This document shows, one piece after another, positions 9,905-20,583 of a DNA stretch of 64,000 nucleotides. Location: the NCBI RefSeq assembly GCF_037975245.1, contig NC_092563.1:24332960-24396959 (forward strand). The letters run 5' to 3'. The position numbers and the translations under genes were made by a program. The notes beneath the pieces were generated by a model. The model was given only the letters and a program-made list of their open reading frames with translations, was not told the origin of the DNA and did not search any database. The DNA is from Apostichopus japonicus (lineage: Eukaryota; Echinodermata; Holothuroidea; Aspidochirotida; Stichopodidae). Position 1 is the first letter of the stretch; each line of letters opens with the position of its first letter.

Positions 9905-9910
9905 AATAAA
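9905..9910 (+). terminator. candidate polyadenylation signal of gene 1
   Basis: AATAAA in + orientation about 1.3 kb after the stop codon, followed within 40 bases by GT-rich sequence. A second AATAAA occurs at 10032. Which one is used cannot be told from sequence. Confidence 0.3.
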
Positions 9911-11411
9911 GAAACAGTGGCAACACGTTACAAATGTTTACTTTGTACCATTTGCAATGTATGCAACAGTTTTTTCATTTCCATGATTTTGGTGGCATTT
10001 TTCATTATTTCAGGATGGTTTACGAAAGATAATAAAATTATACGCTTCTTTCCTATTAAATCAACGTTTCATCTTCTTGTGCTATAGTACTGTTCTCTTT
10101 CCCAGTAACCCTTAAAATCAAATCAAATAGCAAAGAAATTGATTTATTACTTAATACATCTGCAGTGCCCAAAAAGCAAACTAACATTTCAAAAGAAGTC
10201 CCAATACAAGTATAATTTTAAGAAATTCCAAAATTTATCAATTCTTCCACACTGGACAAGAAAACAAAGTGAGAATGCTTTTTTTTTAGTTATTTTCCAA
10301 AAGCTTCGATATGTCTTACAAATTGGACGCATCAGAAAAAGAAAGAAATCAAACCTTTTAAAGTCATGATTTTAACCCCCCCCCTTCTTTTTTCGGTTAA
10401 TACAAGTCATTTCAAGTGACAAATGTTCTAGTCCATTACAAAAACACAAAGTAACAGAAAACTTGCTGAGGATGAATTGTGTAAATCCCGAATATGTCTT
10501 GTACCAGGATCATTAGTTTGATCTCATAGTTTGATCAATGAGGCATATTCTGAAGGCCGATATATCTTTCTAATTTTGGCTTTGGAGATACTACCAGATA
10601 GTTGTACAATCCAACTGGGGCTTTTGTTATAGGAAATGAAGAAGTTAAACACTTTCAGTATCCCTGTACTACAACACCTAGAGAGAAATAAACTAGTGAA
10701 GTCTCAAACCGGTTCTGAGTGGTACCTGACAAGACTTAAATAATCATCTGCACTTTGAACAGACCTAATGAAAGCATTTCCAGACTGAAAAATAACGTCC
10801 TTGATAAAGTGATGTGGATGCAATTGTCCGTAAACTCAAAATGCAGTTGTAAGTAGGTATAGAATTCCTAGTTTCCTCAATGACAGTGCATACAGACAGA
10901 TAAGACATGTCTTTGTCTAAATGACATCACACCCTCACATGAGGGCTTCCAAAGTCATTTTAATATGTTCTCTGAACAGTGACCAAAATCTACCCTATAA
11001 CTTCATCTCTCATTGTACAGTTGGATTTAACAACACTGAGGATAGTTTTGAGAAGATTATGAATTGCATAGAAAGCAGTTGATATAATAATAAAAATTTC
11101 AACCATAGTTTTAGGTTTTATATGTAATAAGTACAGAACAAAGGAAAGGCAGAATTAAAAGAATACACAGTTTGGCTTGATTTTCATGCAAGTGAAATTG
11201 AATGCAGGAATATATATATCGCTAAGATACGAATCATATTTCACAATTACACAGAAGATGTCAGTGGTACCCCAAATATTTGTGCTCGTTATATTCCAAG
11301 TGTCTCATTCATGAAGTCATCAAACACTGTCTGATCCCACATACCAAACAAATAAACGCAATACGTGTATAGAGTACTTTCCACATTCGATATAACAGAA
11401 AGCTAAATTAT
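9911..11411. other. convergent 3' ends of genes 1 and 2
   Basis: Low-complexity AT-rich DNA between the end of gene 1 and the stop codon of gene 2. On the - strand it is probably the 3' UTR of gene 2. A candidate AATAAA on that strand is at 10143-10148, about 1.26 kb past the stop. No protein-coding exon was recognised. Confidence 0.4.
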
Positions 11412-11599
11412 CTAGGTGATTACTGGTTTCTCATCAGTTTTGACTTCCTGTTTTCTTTTAATCATTTTTATAGTCAGCATTATTAAAGAAAGAACCATCA
11501 TGATCAACATGGAACCCAGGATTACTTTTATAAATAATGCTTCCTGCCTCTCCTCCTCATCATCCCCTGTCAGTACTTCTTCCAATTGCTCGTTAGAAT
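11412..11599 (-). CDS. last exon of gene 2: transmembrane helix and cytoplasmic tail
   Basis: The acceptor 'ggtttgtcttctag' precedes x|AT TCT AAC GAG in phase 1. The previous exon ends GAA G, giving an Asp. The exon encodes an acidic juxtamembrane stretch (TGDDEEERQE), a hydrophobic helix of about 22 residues (FIKVILGSMLIMMVLSLIML and following), then the basic tail KMIKRKQEVKTDEKPVIT and a stop. The positive-inside rule places the tail in the cytoplasm. A longer frame running upstream of 11599 is intron read-through. Confidence 0.88.
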
Positions 11600-12170
11600 C
11601 TAGAAGACAAACCAAACCAATTAAGAAAAGAAAGTTTATGGAATACTTCAGTGGGTATTGCAATAACCTAGCAAAATTCTGTGCAAATTGTAAACATTTT
11701 CAGCAGTTTTTTGTTTGTTTGTATGTAGGTTTCATCATTTTTATGAAAAACAAAAGTTATCTAACTTCAAAGCTGCTTTGCAAAGTGTGAATACTAATAC
11801 ATTCCCTGTAGTGTAGGGACATTGCTTACACTGTGAGTTTGGTAAGAAAATTTCATACTTGGCTATGAAATAATCTTCCAATTAGCTCTTGCAAAAAGTC
11901 ATTACAGGATATATAGACATCTAATAAAGCGTACAAGTTGAATATTTTTTCCCCAACAGCTTTGAATCTGGTAAAGTAGCTGCACTTATCACACAAATAA
12001 ACTACAAGATAAAAAAAATTAAGTGTAATTTAAACTACTCTACAATGGACGTACAGTAAGTAAACATGTGCCTTGACCCGGCATTCATTAAACATCTTAT
12101 ACTTTTGACACTCATCATTATTCCCTTAGAACTAATATTTAACTTTGAGAATATTTCTGCACAGCCTTAC
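11600..12170 (-). other. intron of gene 2, nothing recognised
   Basis: Lies between the EGF exon donor 'gtaaggctgt' and the acceptor of the last exon. AT-rich, no repeat recognised. Confidence 0.5.
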
Positions 12171-12278
12171 CTTCACAAATCTTGCCATGGTAACCAGCAT
12201 GACACTGGCAGAAAGTTCCGTTACCCACAAGAATGATGCACCTTCCTCCGTTTAAGCAGGGACACTCTGTACCGTACT
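12171..12278 (-). CDS. EGF-like domain exon, membrane-proximal (gene 2)
   Basis: A 108-bp phase 1-1 exon. It encodes TECPCLNGGRC, then FCQCHAGYHGKICE: a compact six-cysteine EGF domain, with only one residue between the first two cysteines. It lies between the furin-site exon and the transmembrane exon, so it would stay on the membrane stub after cleavage. Confidence 0.85.
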
Positions 12279-13309
12279 CTGTAAAGAAAGACCATGACAT
12301 TGTAAAACGTTAACAATTAAAGGGTGTGAAGACTCGCGGAAAAAGAAACGTCTAATGCCGGTAATTTTACCTAGTTTCGAATGAGGTGTAACAGAAGTGT
12401 TAAACACCACCATCGATCCCAGAAAATACACACACAGCTTGCTACCGTCGGTAATTAGACACTAGTGTTCAGTCAGTACATATAGCTGCGGTCAATACCC
12501 ACAGCACAGTATACAAACGATACAGCGATAGACATCTCAGGTCCAGCTAAAGATAACAATTAAGGTATCACGTTTCATTACTGTCTGCATTTTGTAGCGA
12601 CACGAACAAAATGTCACTTGCAAGCAACAGAAAGTTAACTTTTTCAGATGGCCGCACACGGTTTGGGGCGAGTCTTCAATGCCTTTAAATATAGAACAAG
12701 GAGGATAGTATAATCTTCCACAGCTATAAAAGTGTTTATTTTTCAGCAGTAGTAAGTTGTTCTGTGTTTGGTCTTAACAAGAGTGGATAGCCCCTCTAGC
12801 CCTCATCATCTATGTTTATTGTACACAGTAATTAGACTGTCATCGACTACTTCAGGTTTCAGTTCTAATGTTAAACAGTTTTATCATGGAAGATGTGGGA
12901 CTGCACAACTCTCCCGCTAGCCTTACAGAGTTTTACTCTGTTCAAAAAGACATTTGATGAAGGCGTTGTGGATGTACTTAGCGTGCATCATTATGGCTGA
13001 TATATTGCATGGGAAGTATACAACTCATTTAGAAAAAGAACTCAAGTGGCACATTGTGTAGAAGGAATCATTTAAATTGGACAGGAAATAATCTAGATAG
13101 ATTTCCCAGCAGAGAAGAGAAATAAAAATTGCAACGTAACAATTCATGGTTGGTTATTAAATGATTTCTATTTTGATATCCCTATGTATATACCCAAATT
13201 GATCGGTACATCATCCCGAAAGGTGGATTTCTTTCCTTTCTCAGTTAAATCATTTTCTTGACTGGCTAATGCATCAAGATTTTGTCTGGTGTATCATTAA
13301 CAACACAGC
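12279..13309 (-). other. intron of gene 2, nothing recognised
   Basis: About 1 kb of single-copy sequence; no exon-like segment with matching splice sites was found. Confidence 0.4.
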
Positions 13310-13660
13310 ATGACATGTATCATACATGAAAGGAACACCATATCATATATGAAAGGAACACTATATCAGATATGAAAGGAACACATTATCATATATGATA
13401 GGAACACTATATCATATATGAAAGGAACACTATATCATATAGAAAGGAACACTATATCATATATGAAAGGAATACTATATCATATATTAAAGGAACACCA
13501 TATCATATATGAAAGGAATACTATATCATATGAAAGGAACACTATATCATATATGAAAGGAACACTACATCATATATGAAAGGAACACTATATTATATAT
13601 GAAAGGAACACTATATCAGATATGAAAGGAACACTATATCATATATGAAAGGAATACCAT
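13310..13660. repeat. minisatellite, about 23-bp unit, about 15 copies
   Basis: The unit is 'aaaggaacactatatcatatatg', with small variants. It ends about 30 bp before the furin-site exon, just downstream of that exon's donor in the sense of gene 2. Confidence 0.93.
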
Positions 13661-13687
13661 CAACCCCATAGGAGAGGAATATCTTAC

Positions 13688-13741
13688 CATCGTCTCGTAG
13701 TATTTGTATGGAGACATCTCTCTTCCTTCTACTCTCAAAAG
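13688..13741 (-). CDS. 54-bp exon with furin-type cleavage site (gene 2)
   Basis: On the - strand, 'gattttaatttatcag' is followed by 54 bases and the donor 'gtaagatatt'. Read in phase 1-1 it gives FESRRKRDVSIQILRDDG after the split first codon. RRKR fits the proprotein convertase consensus R-x-K/R-R, with cleavage expected before DVS. It is too short to be found by an ORF search, but both splice sites, length modulo three and phase agree with every neighbouring exon. It sits between the four-cysteine exon (14291) and the last EGF (12171). Being phase 1-1, it could be skipped to give an uncleaved form. Use and cleavage are inferred. Confidence 0.65.
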
Positions 13742-14290
13742 CTGATAAATTAAAATCAAACAAACACAATTTGACAGACAACAACTTTGAAGAATATGGA
13801 AACTGTGAAACTCTTCCACATATTCCAGTATAGGGCTATCACACTGAAGGCATTTTAAATTGACATGTATCTGCATGTACCTGGACAAAATAGTATTCCT
13901 TACAAACTGAATTAACATGGGAAGAATGAGTTGGTAAACTATAAGTTATGTTCGATGAGACTTATACCATATCCAAAGACTCAATTTCTTATGGTTACAT
14001 GAAATTATGATACAAATAAGGTAACGCATTATCCTGAGATTATGATAACATTTGGCATCATCCATCAAGCTATCGTAATTATACAATGAGATCACTCATC
14101 ATCTTGAGATTATAGTAACATTGTCATAATTCATTAATCTTACTTTATGATACAATGGGTTAACTCATCAGTCCGAAATATAATGACACTACTACTGTTG
14201 AAAGAAAAGCACAGAACAGCCCAGTCTGTTGCATATATGTCCGAAAAGCTTAGACTATTTTAACACCGCGGGGAATTAATAGCATCTTAC
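13742..14290 (-). other. intron of gene 2, nothing recognised
   Basis: AT-rich sequence with loosely repeated 'tcatcatcttgagattat'-like phrases at about 14020-14170. No exon was recognised. Confidence 0.4.
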
Positions 14291-14416
14291 CAGGCATGAA
14301 ATTAGGTGGGTTGCCAAAAGGTTCACAGGTCAACGTCATAGTTATTTCAGAGAAGATGCACACTTCATTTGGTGGACATGGGTTATTTGTATCACAAGGA
14401 CTGTTGGTTGCTGCTC
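14291..14416 (-). CDS. four-cysteine EGF-like exon (gene 2)
   Basis: A 126-bp phase 1-1 exon, acceptor 'tgtcacatcag', donor 'gtaagatgct'. It encodes SPCDTNNPCPPNEVC, then LTCEPFGNPPNFMPG. The first three cysteines are EGF-like but only one follows, so this is an incomplete or divergent EGF-type module. It lies directly before the furin-site exon and may serve as linker. It has no counterpart in gene 1. Confidence 0.75.
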
Positions 14417-14864
14417 CTGATGTGACAAGCAGAACAAGACAGTTAAGGAAATTGATAAGGCAAATATCAATTTAATGTTTTTATTTGGGTTTCTTTAAAT
14501 TATGGAGTGGCCCTACAAAAGGCTTTCGGTAGGATTGTTACTAATTATTATAATTCTTCAGTCAAATGGTGTACTTTTGTTGTAGCACACATGGTTTGGG
14601 TTAGTTGATTGTTCAAAAACTACAGTCTATCTGTACATGCAAGATAAAGAGCTATGGCAGGTTAAAAATAGAGAGCCTGTACTGCAGGCCAGAGTTTAAA
14701 GAGACGAACTTTACTTGAAGGGCTTTTAGTAGTCTTTCTGCTTGGCTAGTTCTACTAGTGTCACACCCCTACAGGTCCTCAGATACCGTTTACAACATAA
14801 CAAGAACAGAGCATTGCATTTCCTGAATTATACCCCAAAATGACCAAGAATAATTGTTGGCCTT
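14417..14864 (-). other. intron of gene 2, part
   Basis: Single-copy sequence leading up to the 40-bp tandem repeat at 14865; nothing else recognised. Confidence 0.4.
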
Positions 14865-15145
14865 AACCACTCAAAATGTCCTAAAACTGCATCAAAGATT
14901 GGCCATAACCACTCAACTGTCCTAAAACTGCATCAAAGATTAGCCTCAACCACTCAAATGTCCTAAAACTGCATGAAAGATTTGCCTCAACCTCTCAAAT
15001 GTCCTACAACTGTATCAAAGATTGGCTTCAAGCACTCAAATGTCCTAAAACTGTATCAAAGATTGGCTTCAAGGACTCAAATGTCCTAAAACTGTATCAA
15101 AGATTGGCCTTAACCACTCAAATGTCCTAAAACTGTATCTAAGAT
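14865..15145. repeat. minisatellite, about 40-bp unit, seven copies
   Basis: The unit contains 'cactcaaatgtcctaaaact', then 'catcaaagattggcc'. Copies are about 90 percent alike. Intronic, between the HYR exon at 15432 and the four-cysteine exon. Confidence 0.92.
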
Positions 15146-15431
15146 CATAAGAAAAGCATACTCGTTAACCCTAACCATTTTATAGAAAATTATATTAAAT
15201 GAAGACAAGAGCAAAAACATTTATCGACATTTTATAGATAAGACTAAGAAATATCTGCTTTGCCTGCCAAAAAAAAATATCAAAAGGCATATAATTCTTG
15301 CTTGATAAAAGACCACAAACTTACATTTTACACTCTAACATGGCCACAAAAATTGATCAGACTGTTGAAATGTGCATGCCATAACAGTACTGTGAGGTCA
15401 GACTTTCATTCTGTTCTAGGTATTAACTCAC

Positions 15432-15671
15432 CTCTGATTATCACAAAGAACGAACAGGTCGTAAACTGAAGTGCGGAGTCCATGAACACGTAAGTAACTG
15501 GTGTTTCTCCAACCGGAAAAGAGTCTCCAGGGTTATGAGAGTTGTATACCTGTTCAACAGTACCAACTCCACCAAAGGAAATAGGCTCCTGCCAGGATGC
15601 TTGGCTCGATGTCCCCGCTGTAGATACTGTGATGTCCGATGGACAGTTAAACACACTAGGGACATTTCCAG
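15432..15671 (-). CDS. HYR domain exon C-terminal to the EGF block (gene 2)
   Basis: A 240-bp phase 1-1 exon, donor 'gtgagttaat', 80 residues. It encodes VFNCPSDITV, then SSQASWQEP, then SFPVGETPVTYVFMDSA and CSFFVIIRG. Two cysteines. It lacks the usual acidic TATD-type segment after WQEP, so it is an unusual HYR. It is the only HYR between the EGF block and the membrane and the counterpart of the gene 1 exon at 3445. Confidence 0.88.
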
Positions 15672-16409
15672 CTGGGCAAAAATAACAAAATCAGTAAATT
15701 AATTAGTTCTTCATTTGTCAACGGAGTATTACACACATTCTAAATTTCAAGTTACATAGAGGGCATATGATGGCATTAATCATTAACAGAGAAAAATTCC
15801 TACCACACCAAACAATGAACCCTTACCCCTGCCCCCTTTCCAAACTAACCACCATTATCAAATTCATCCTGTTATCACCAAAATGTTCCTTTCTTTTGTG
15901 AAGGTTAGAAGAAAGATTGTAATAACCCTAAATATGTTGAAATATGTTAGATGTGGTAGTTGTTCTATAGGGCCTATAGTTTGGTTTCTCCATATTTATT
16001 GAAACAATGGAGTTATTCAGGTAGAGGAAGGTAGAATATGCTCAAGCAAAGGCTGTTGCAACACTACATACCCTAGTAATTGTATTACCTTTGGGATTTT
16101 TTGTGTGTGTTCTAAACAACAACGACCTCACAACAAACACAGGAGATGGTTACACAAACCTGAAGGTACAGCTCATGCACATTATCAAAAATACTTTAGA
16201 AATGGTATTTATTCTGGGATTTTATATTTTCAAACCAAATATTCTAATGATCCTCCTTTTTAGATCCTCCTGCAAGCAGGAACTCGCGAAGAAGCCTCAT
16301 TGGCTTATCAAAGCCGCGAGCTGACCGATGTCAGTCTCTTACATTCATATTTAACGTCCATGATAGAGAATTGTCAATTGTAAACAACTCTGTAACTGGA
16401 CGACATACA
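15672..16409 (-). other. intron of gene 2, nothing recognised
   Basis: Single-copy sequence; short + strand frames here have no coding features. Confidence 0.4.
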
Positions 16410-16490
16410 TTAATTTTGGAGTTACTCGAGCTCGGGACATTATTTTCGAAAGGCACCAGCGTTATCCACTGAGCTAACACTCCTATGATG
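16410..16490 (-). mobile_element. tRNA-like sequence, probable SINE head
   Basis: On the - strand 'tagctcagtggataacgc' fits the tRNA A box (near 16476-16459). About 40 bases on, 'gagctcgagtaactcc' is a weak B box. No complete tRNA fold is apparent, so this is more likely a decayed tRNA-derived SINE than a working tRNA gene. Intronic. Confidence 0.45.
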
Positions 16491-16610
16491 AGACCATTCG
16501 TTTTGTTGCTACTATTAAAATTCATCCTTACCATGCTGCACGGAATTAGACACTGTACACAGAGGTTAAGATAATAAAAAAACGTCTGAAAAAAAAACGA
16601 AGCCACTCAC

Positions 16611-16730
16611 CATTTGCTAGTTGGCAAAAGAGTCCACTGAATCCAGACAAACATGAGCATGAAAAGTATGTATTAAACGGCGTGCAGGTACCTCCATTTT
16701 GACACGGGCTGCTGTCACACGGATTACCAA
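16611..16730 (-). CDS. EGF-like domain exon (gene 2)
   Basis: A 120-bp phase 1-1 exon from 'tttgttccaaag' to 'gtgagtggc'. It encodes [34 protein letters not shown]. Canonical six cysteines. Counterpart of gene 1 exon 2898 (shared PFN-x-YF and GFSG). Confidence 0.9.
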
Positions 16731-17066
16731 CTTTGGAACAAATCAAAATATTTGAAAACATTTCATTGATGATACTGGCAGCTGGCAAATAAAATACTGA
16801 AGTGCTCTATTAATTGGTGAGGAGTGTTACTTAACACCAAATGTCAAATCAAAGGCAACTAATTTAGCTCGAAAAAAGATAACTTCACATCTTTTAATAA
16901 CGTCTTCGGTCTCACAATCAAGTGTATTTTTTGTCTGCCTTGTTCTATGGTCAAAACTCAACACAAATATCAAGAAGGATACACAAGAATCGATTACACA
17001 CTTCATTTATTTATTTGTTTTATCGCACATTTAATCGCATATTTAATCGCCAATTTTATCACTTAC
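16731..17066 (-). other. intron of gene 2, nothing recognised
   Basis: Short AT-rich intron with repeated 'tttaatcgca'-like phrases near 17030. Confidence 0.4.
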
Positions 17067-17213
17067 CATCGGATTCACAGTCCTGTCCTCTGAAGCCTAC
17101 AGGACAGGTGCAGACATAATCCACCTCACTCATAAAGCTGTGGTAAGCGTTGTTGCAGCTGCCACCATTGGAACACGGATTTGGATTGCAGAAAGATAAT
17201 GCAACTCCGGCGA
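17067..17213 (-). CDS. EGF-like domain exon (gene 2)
   Basis: A 147-bp phase 1-1 exon from 'gtgtctcctgcag' to 'gtaagtgat'. It encodes [12 protein letters not shown], a long loop, [16 protein letters not shown]. Six cysteines. Counterpart of gene 1 exon 1394. Confidence 0.9.
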
Positions 17214-17984
17214 CTGCAGGAGACACAGGTACGGTCATAAACTATCATTTTCCCGTTTGCAAAAAAATCCTACACATGAATACTACAAAGAATAATAATT
17301 TTGTTACTTTACTTTGACGAGAGTGCAAATTCACCCCTGACGATGACCTCATGCATATTCAAAGCCGTAGCTTTCATGCACTCTGAGGATCGATTCCAAT
17401 GGCTGCTGCCGAGTCATTATGGAAGGCCCTGGGTACTGGGCCGAAAAAGACTGCTGCTCTATACATTATAGTCAATATATGTATAGTGAATATAGCAAGA
17501 CACTTGAAGGTCATATGTTGTGTGCTTTATGTCTTTAACTCTTTCCAACTTCATCAGATGTTCTTTACTTAGCTTATCTCCACAGATCTCGATAGTATAA
17601 ATGCAAGATAACACATAAAGGAGATAACACATGTATTCACCTAGTCTATCCGCTTACTTTTGCTGTGTTATTAATTTACAATAGCCATATATTAATATAT
17701 ATAATAATATATGAGAATATATTTAGTTTCGGCAGTTGATTATTATAGAGAAAATTATCACTCAAGAGTCATTTTAAACTACCAGATGGGGTACATGATG
17801 AGGGCTAGCTAAACTGAGAAATGGTTCATGACATGAGCCGATGGAATCGAGTAGTTGTAGAAATAATCAGTTTCATAAAGGGACGACATCTGGCAGGAGC
17901 CTTTTAATGAGGTTAACGAGTTACGCTGAATGTCAAAGTAGTCAACAGAAGACAAAAGGTAGCATGGATAATCACTTTACTTAC
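17214..17984 (-). other. intron of gene 2, nothing recognised
   Basis: Contains an AT-rich stretch with 'atattaatatatataata' near 17688-17710. No transposon was recognised. Confidence 0.4.
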
Positions 17985-18143
17985 AGTCTCCACAATTTTG
18001 TCCAGTGAATTGATTGGAACATCTACAACTGTATTGAGGCTGGTATACAAAGTTGTTCGATGCACTATGGAAGCTGTTAATACACTCAGCATTTGCCTGA
18101 CATGGATTGGAGCGGCAAGCAAGCTGCAACTGAGGTTGTGCAA
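17985..18143 (-). CDS. EGF-like domain exon (gene 2)
   Basis: A 159-bp phase 1-1 exon from 'tttctttacag' to 'gtaagtaaag'. It encodes ACRSNPCQANAEC, a long loop with PQYSCRCSNQFTGQNC. Six cysteines. Counterpart of gene 1 exon 766 (PQYTCVC). The GG after the third cysteine is replaced by NAE, a small departure from the usual NGG. Confidence 0.88.
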
Positions 18144-19265
18144 CTGTAAAGAAAGGTCAAAATATGTCGAATGAACCTAGAAGTCGTTCACCTAGACAGA
18201 GAATCATCAATGGTAAAATCGAGAATACCCTACCGTTAAAGAGTTCTGCCACAAGGACCATCCAACCGTGACTATTTGGAGGGTGTGTTTCTATGTCATC
18301 CGCATCCACTTCTTATATCCAACAGTGATTTTAGCTATTATTAGGGTATTGGGGGTGTGTTACATATGCAAACTTAGTATAGAGTAATCATTTCAAGAAA
18401 TAACATGTAATGTCTCGTCTTCATGAAGGTTTATAAGTTCATCAATCTTTTTTTTATTGGAATGTCTGGTCATCAAAACTCAAATTCTAGAACAATTCAG
18501 GGCTTTAAGTCTGCCCAAAGATGACTGTAATTAACCTGGTAGGTTTAAGTCATGCACTGTCATGCGTGAATTGATAAACGATAAACCAAAACGATTTTAA
18601 CTATGATGTGTAGGATGTGCAAAATTCTGCACTTTGTAATGATGCCAACTTTGTCTTCAGTGCAGATATAAACATCAACTTGCTAAAACAAAAACATTTA
18701 AAAAATCGTTCAAAATTTGTTAATGAACTCCTAGCTGTCTCCACATTTTCTCTATTTTATCTGCAAAACACTACTTGATAATGTTACAGGTTTCTTTTGC
18801 AAGTTTTGCAACTGCAAATTCATGGCAATACATTTTTAGATATTTCTGAAATACTCTTCAATTGGTCCACCTATGAAAACTTGCCTAAAATATGTAGAAT
18901 TAACACTTTGAGGTGTAATTACCAATATGCCACCCAGGCAAGAACACACTTGGCTATTAAACTCTTAATGCAATTCTCAATGATGTTTTGGTTAAACAGA
19001 TATATGGACAGCTGTGTGGTTAACCGTTTAAGTGTCTAAACATCATGAAAGATGAGCAACAATTGTTTAATGAGACATTTTACAAACAACGAAAAAAGGT
19101 ATCATTGCAACATAAACTACGCAGACAGACTTATCTAGCACAGATCAAATTCGGGATTAAAAGTCATCTCTAAACACCAATGTTGTCGTGGACAAGCCTG
19201 CATATTTATCTTATTTAAACGTATGGATTATCTGCAATATATCTAAGCTTTGCACTATGTCTTAC
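18144..19265 (-). other. intron of gene 2, nothing recognised
   Basis: About 1.1 kb; open frames on the + strand here have no protein-like features. No known repeat was recognised. Confidence 0.4.
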
Positions 19266-19397
19266 CAAGAGAGTCAGCACAGTTGATGCCTGCAAATCCA
19301 TTTCTACACATACAAATGTAGTTAATGCCAGATGCAACACAGGTGGCTCCATTTTCACAGGGGAAGCTATTGCAGGGATTGCTGTTATCAACTTGTA
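19266..19397 (-). CDS. EGF-like domain exon (gene 2)
   Basis: A 132-bp phase 1-1 exon, donor 'gtaagacat'. It encodes NPCNSFPCENGATC, YICMCRNGFAGINC. The acceptor chosen is 'tcatcactacag'; a second AG six bases on keeps frame and would drop two residues. Its NPCNSFPC start is shared with gene 1 exon 6794. Confidence 0.85.
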
Positions 19398-19792
19398 CTG
19401 TAGTGATGAGGTACATGAAAGAAATTAAACATCATGAGACATATGTATTACATGATATCAACAGCTCTCAAAAGGAGACAAAGCTACAAGGATAGCCAAT
19501 CAGGCCAAAAAGTTGCATGTTTGCTTAATTTGGCGTTTCATTGAAAGCAATATTATTAACTTCTTATAGCCTAGCATGAAAAAAATTAAACATGTCTAAG
19601 ACCACCAGGGTAACATCCCTTGAGAACCATCAGTTGTAGGAGGCTCAGCATCTGGGTTTTTTTCAAGACCGGGGGGAGGGGAGAGGGGGAGGGGCGTTTA
19701 CTTCCCTTTTTTCTTTATTATTTTGGTTTTCACATCATTGACAGTATTTCTAAAAACAACATACACTACAAGAAGGAAAATAATTGACTTAC
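19398..19792 (-). other. intron of gene 2
   Basis: Contains a G-rich run 'ggggggaggggagaggggga' at about 19671-19690. Otherwise nothing was recognised. Confidence 0.5.
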
Positions 19793-19918
19793 CAGTTTCA
19801 CAGTTGATGCCTATGAACCCTTTAGGACAGTTACAAATGTATGAACTGCAGGATGTCTCAACTACAGTACACTGTCCACCATTGGTACAAGGGTTTGGCA
19901 AACATGGATTTTGGAATG
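19793..19918 (-). CDS. EGF-like domain exon, seven cysteines (gene 2)
   Basis: A 126-bp phase 1-1 exon from 'cttcaaccag' to 'gtaagtcaat'. It encodes NPCLPNPCTNGGQC, then SCSSYICNCPKGFIGINC. It has the extra loop cysteine (SC) of the block at 20461-24491 but a normal GF instead of CF later, so that cysteine has no evident partner. Confidence 0.87.
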
Positions 19919-20460
19919 CTGGTTGAAGAGAAATTAATAATAATTATTGTATTGATTACACATCAGGTTCCCTTCACAGAAATGATGGATCTAGAACTGG
20001 GTTAAACTGCTTGAAGATTGCCTTGAAATGAGTAACATCTACATATACTATACATCTCACAATATTGGTAAAGTTTTCAAAAATAATTTTTACCGAAAAT
20101 TTAACACCAAGTTAGGATAAATTTGCTGAAAATTGTTTTGGAATCTGTGATATTTACAAACATGTCTTCCATTTGAGGAAAACATTTGAAAGTAAGCAAC
20201 TCTTAGGCCAAAGAGATAAATAAGATGAAAACAAATTGCTCAAATATCGATCTGTAGTATTTTTTTTAAATGTCAACATGCTTATTTAGCACATTATCAC
20301 ACAAAACCTCAGCATAAACAAGAACAAAATAATTATTTACAAAGAAATATGTGGTGTTGGATTTTTTTTGTCACTTTGCCATATCAAGTTATTGATACAA
20401 GCAATGTGTTAGGGTTTTGAATATTAAAGAAAGTTGCTATTAATGGCTTCAAAAACTTAC
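19919..20460 (-). other. intron of gene 2, nothing recognised
   Basis: AT-rich sequence without recognised elements. Confidence 0.4.
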
Positions 20461-20583
20461 CTATTTCACAAGTGAGTCCAGTAAAACATCCAAAGCACTG
20501 ACAGGTGAATCGATAACAGTCATTGTTATCGTTGGTACACAGTCCATTGTTCTGACATGGATTGGTCTGACAGATATCGAATG
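20461..20583 (-). CDS. eight-cysteine EGF-like exon (gene 2)
   Basis: A 123-bp phase 1-1 exon from 'cattaattcatag' to 'gtaagttttt'. It encodes CQTNPCQNNGLC, then DCYRFTCQCFGCFTGLTC. Eight cysteines: the usual six, one in the central loop (DC) and one replacing the residue before the aromatic of the C-terminal turn (CFTG). The two extra ones probably pair with each other. Confidence 0.88.
   Translation of the reverse strand, partial: HSISVRPIHVRTMDCVPTITMTVIDSPVSALDVLLDSLVK

Noticed and set aside
11416-11790. 124-codon + strand frame
   Set aside because: Antisense of the transmembrane exon of gene 2, whose splice phase, helix, tail and stop fit the - strand reading.
16410-16490. Functional tRNA gene
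   Set aside because: A box is good but the B box is weak and no acceptor-stem pairing is seen; more likely a SINE head.
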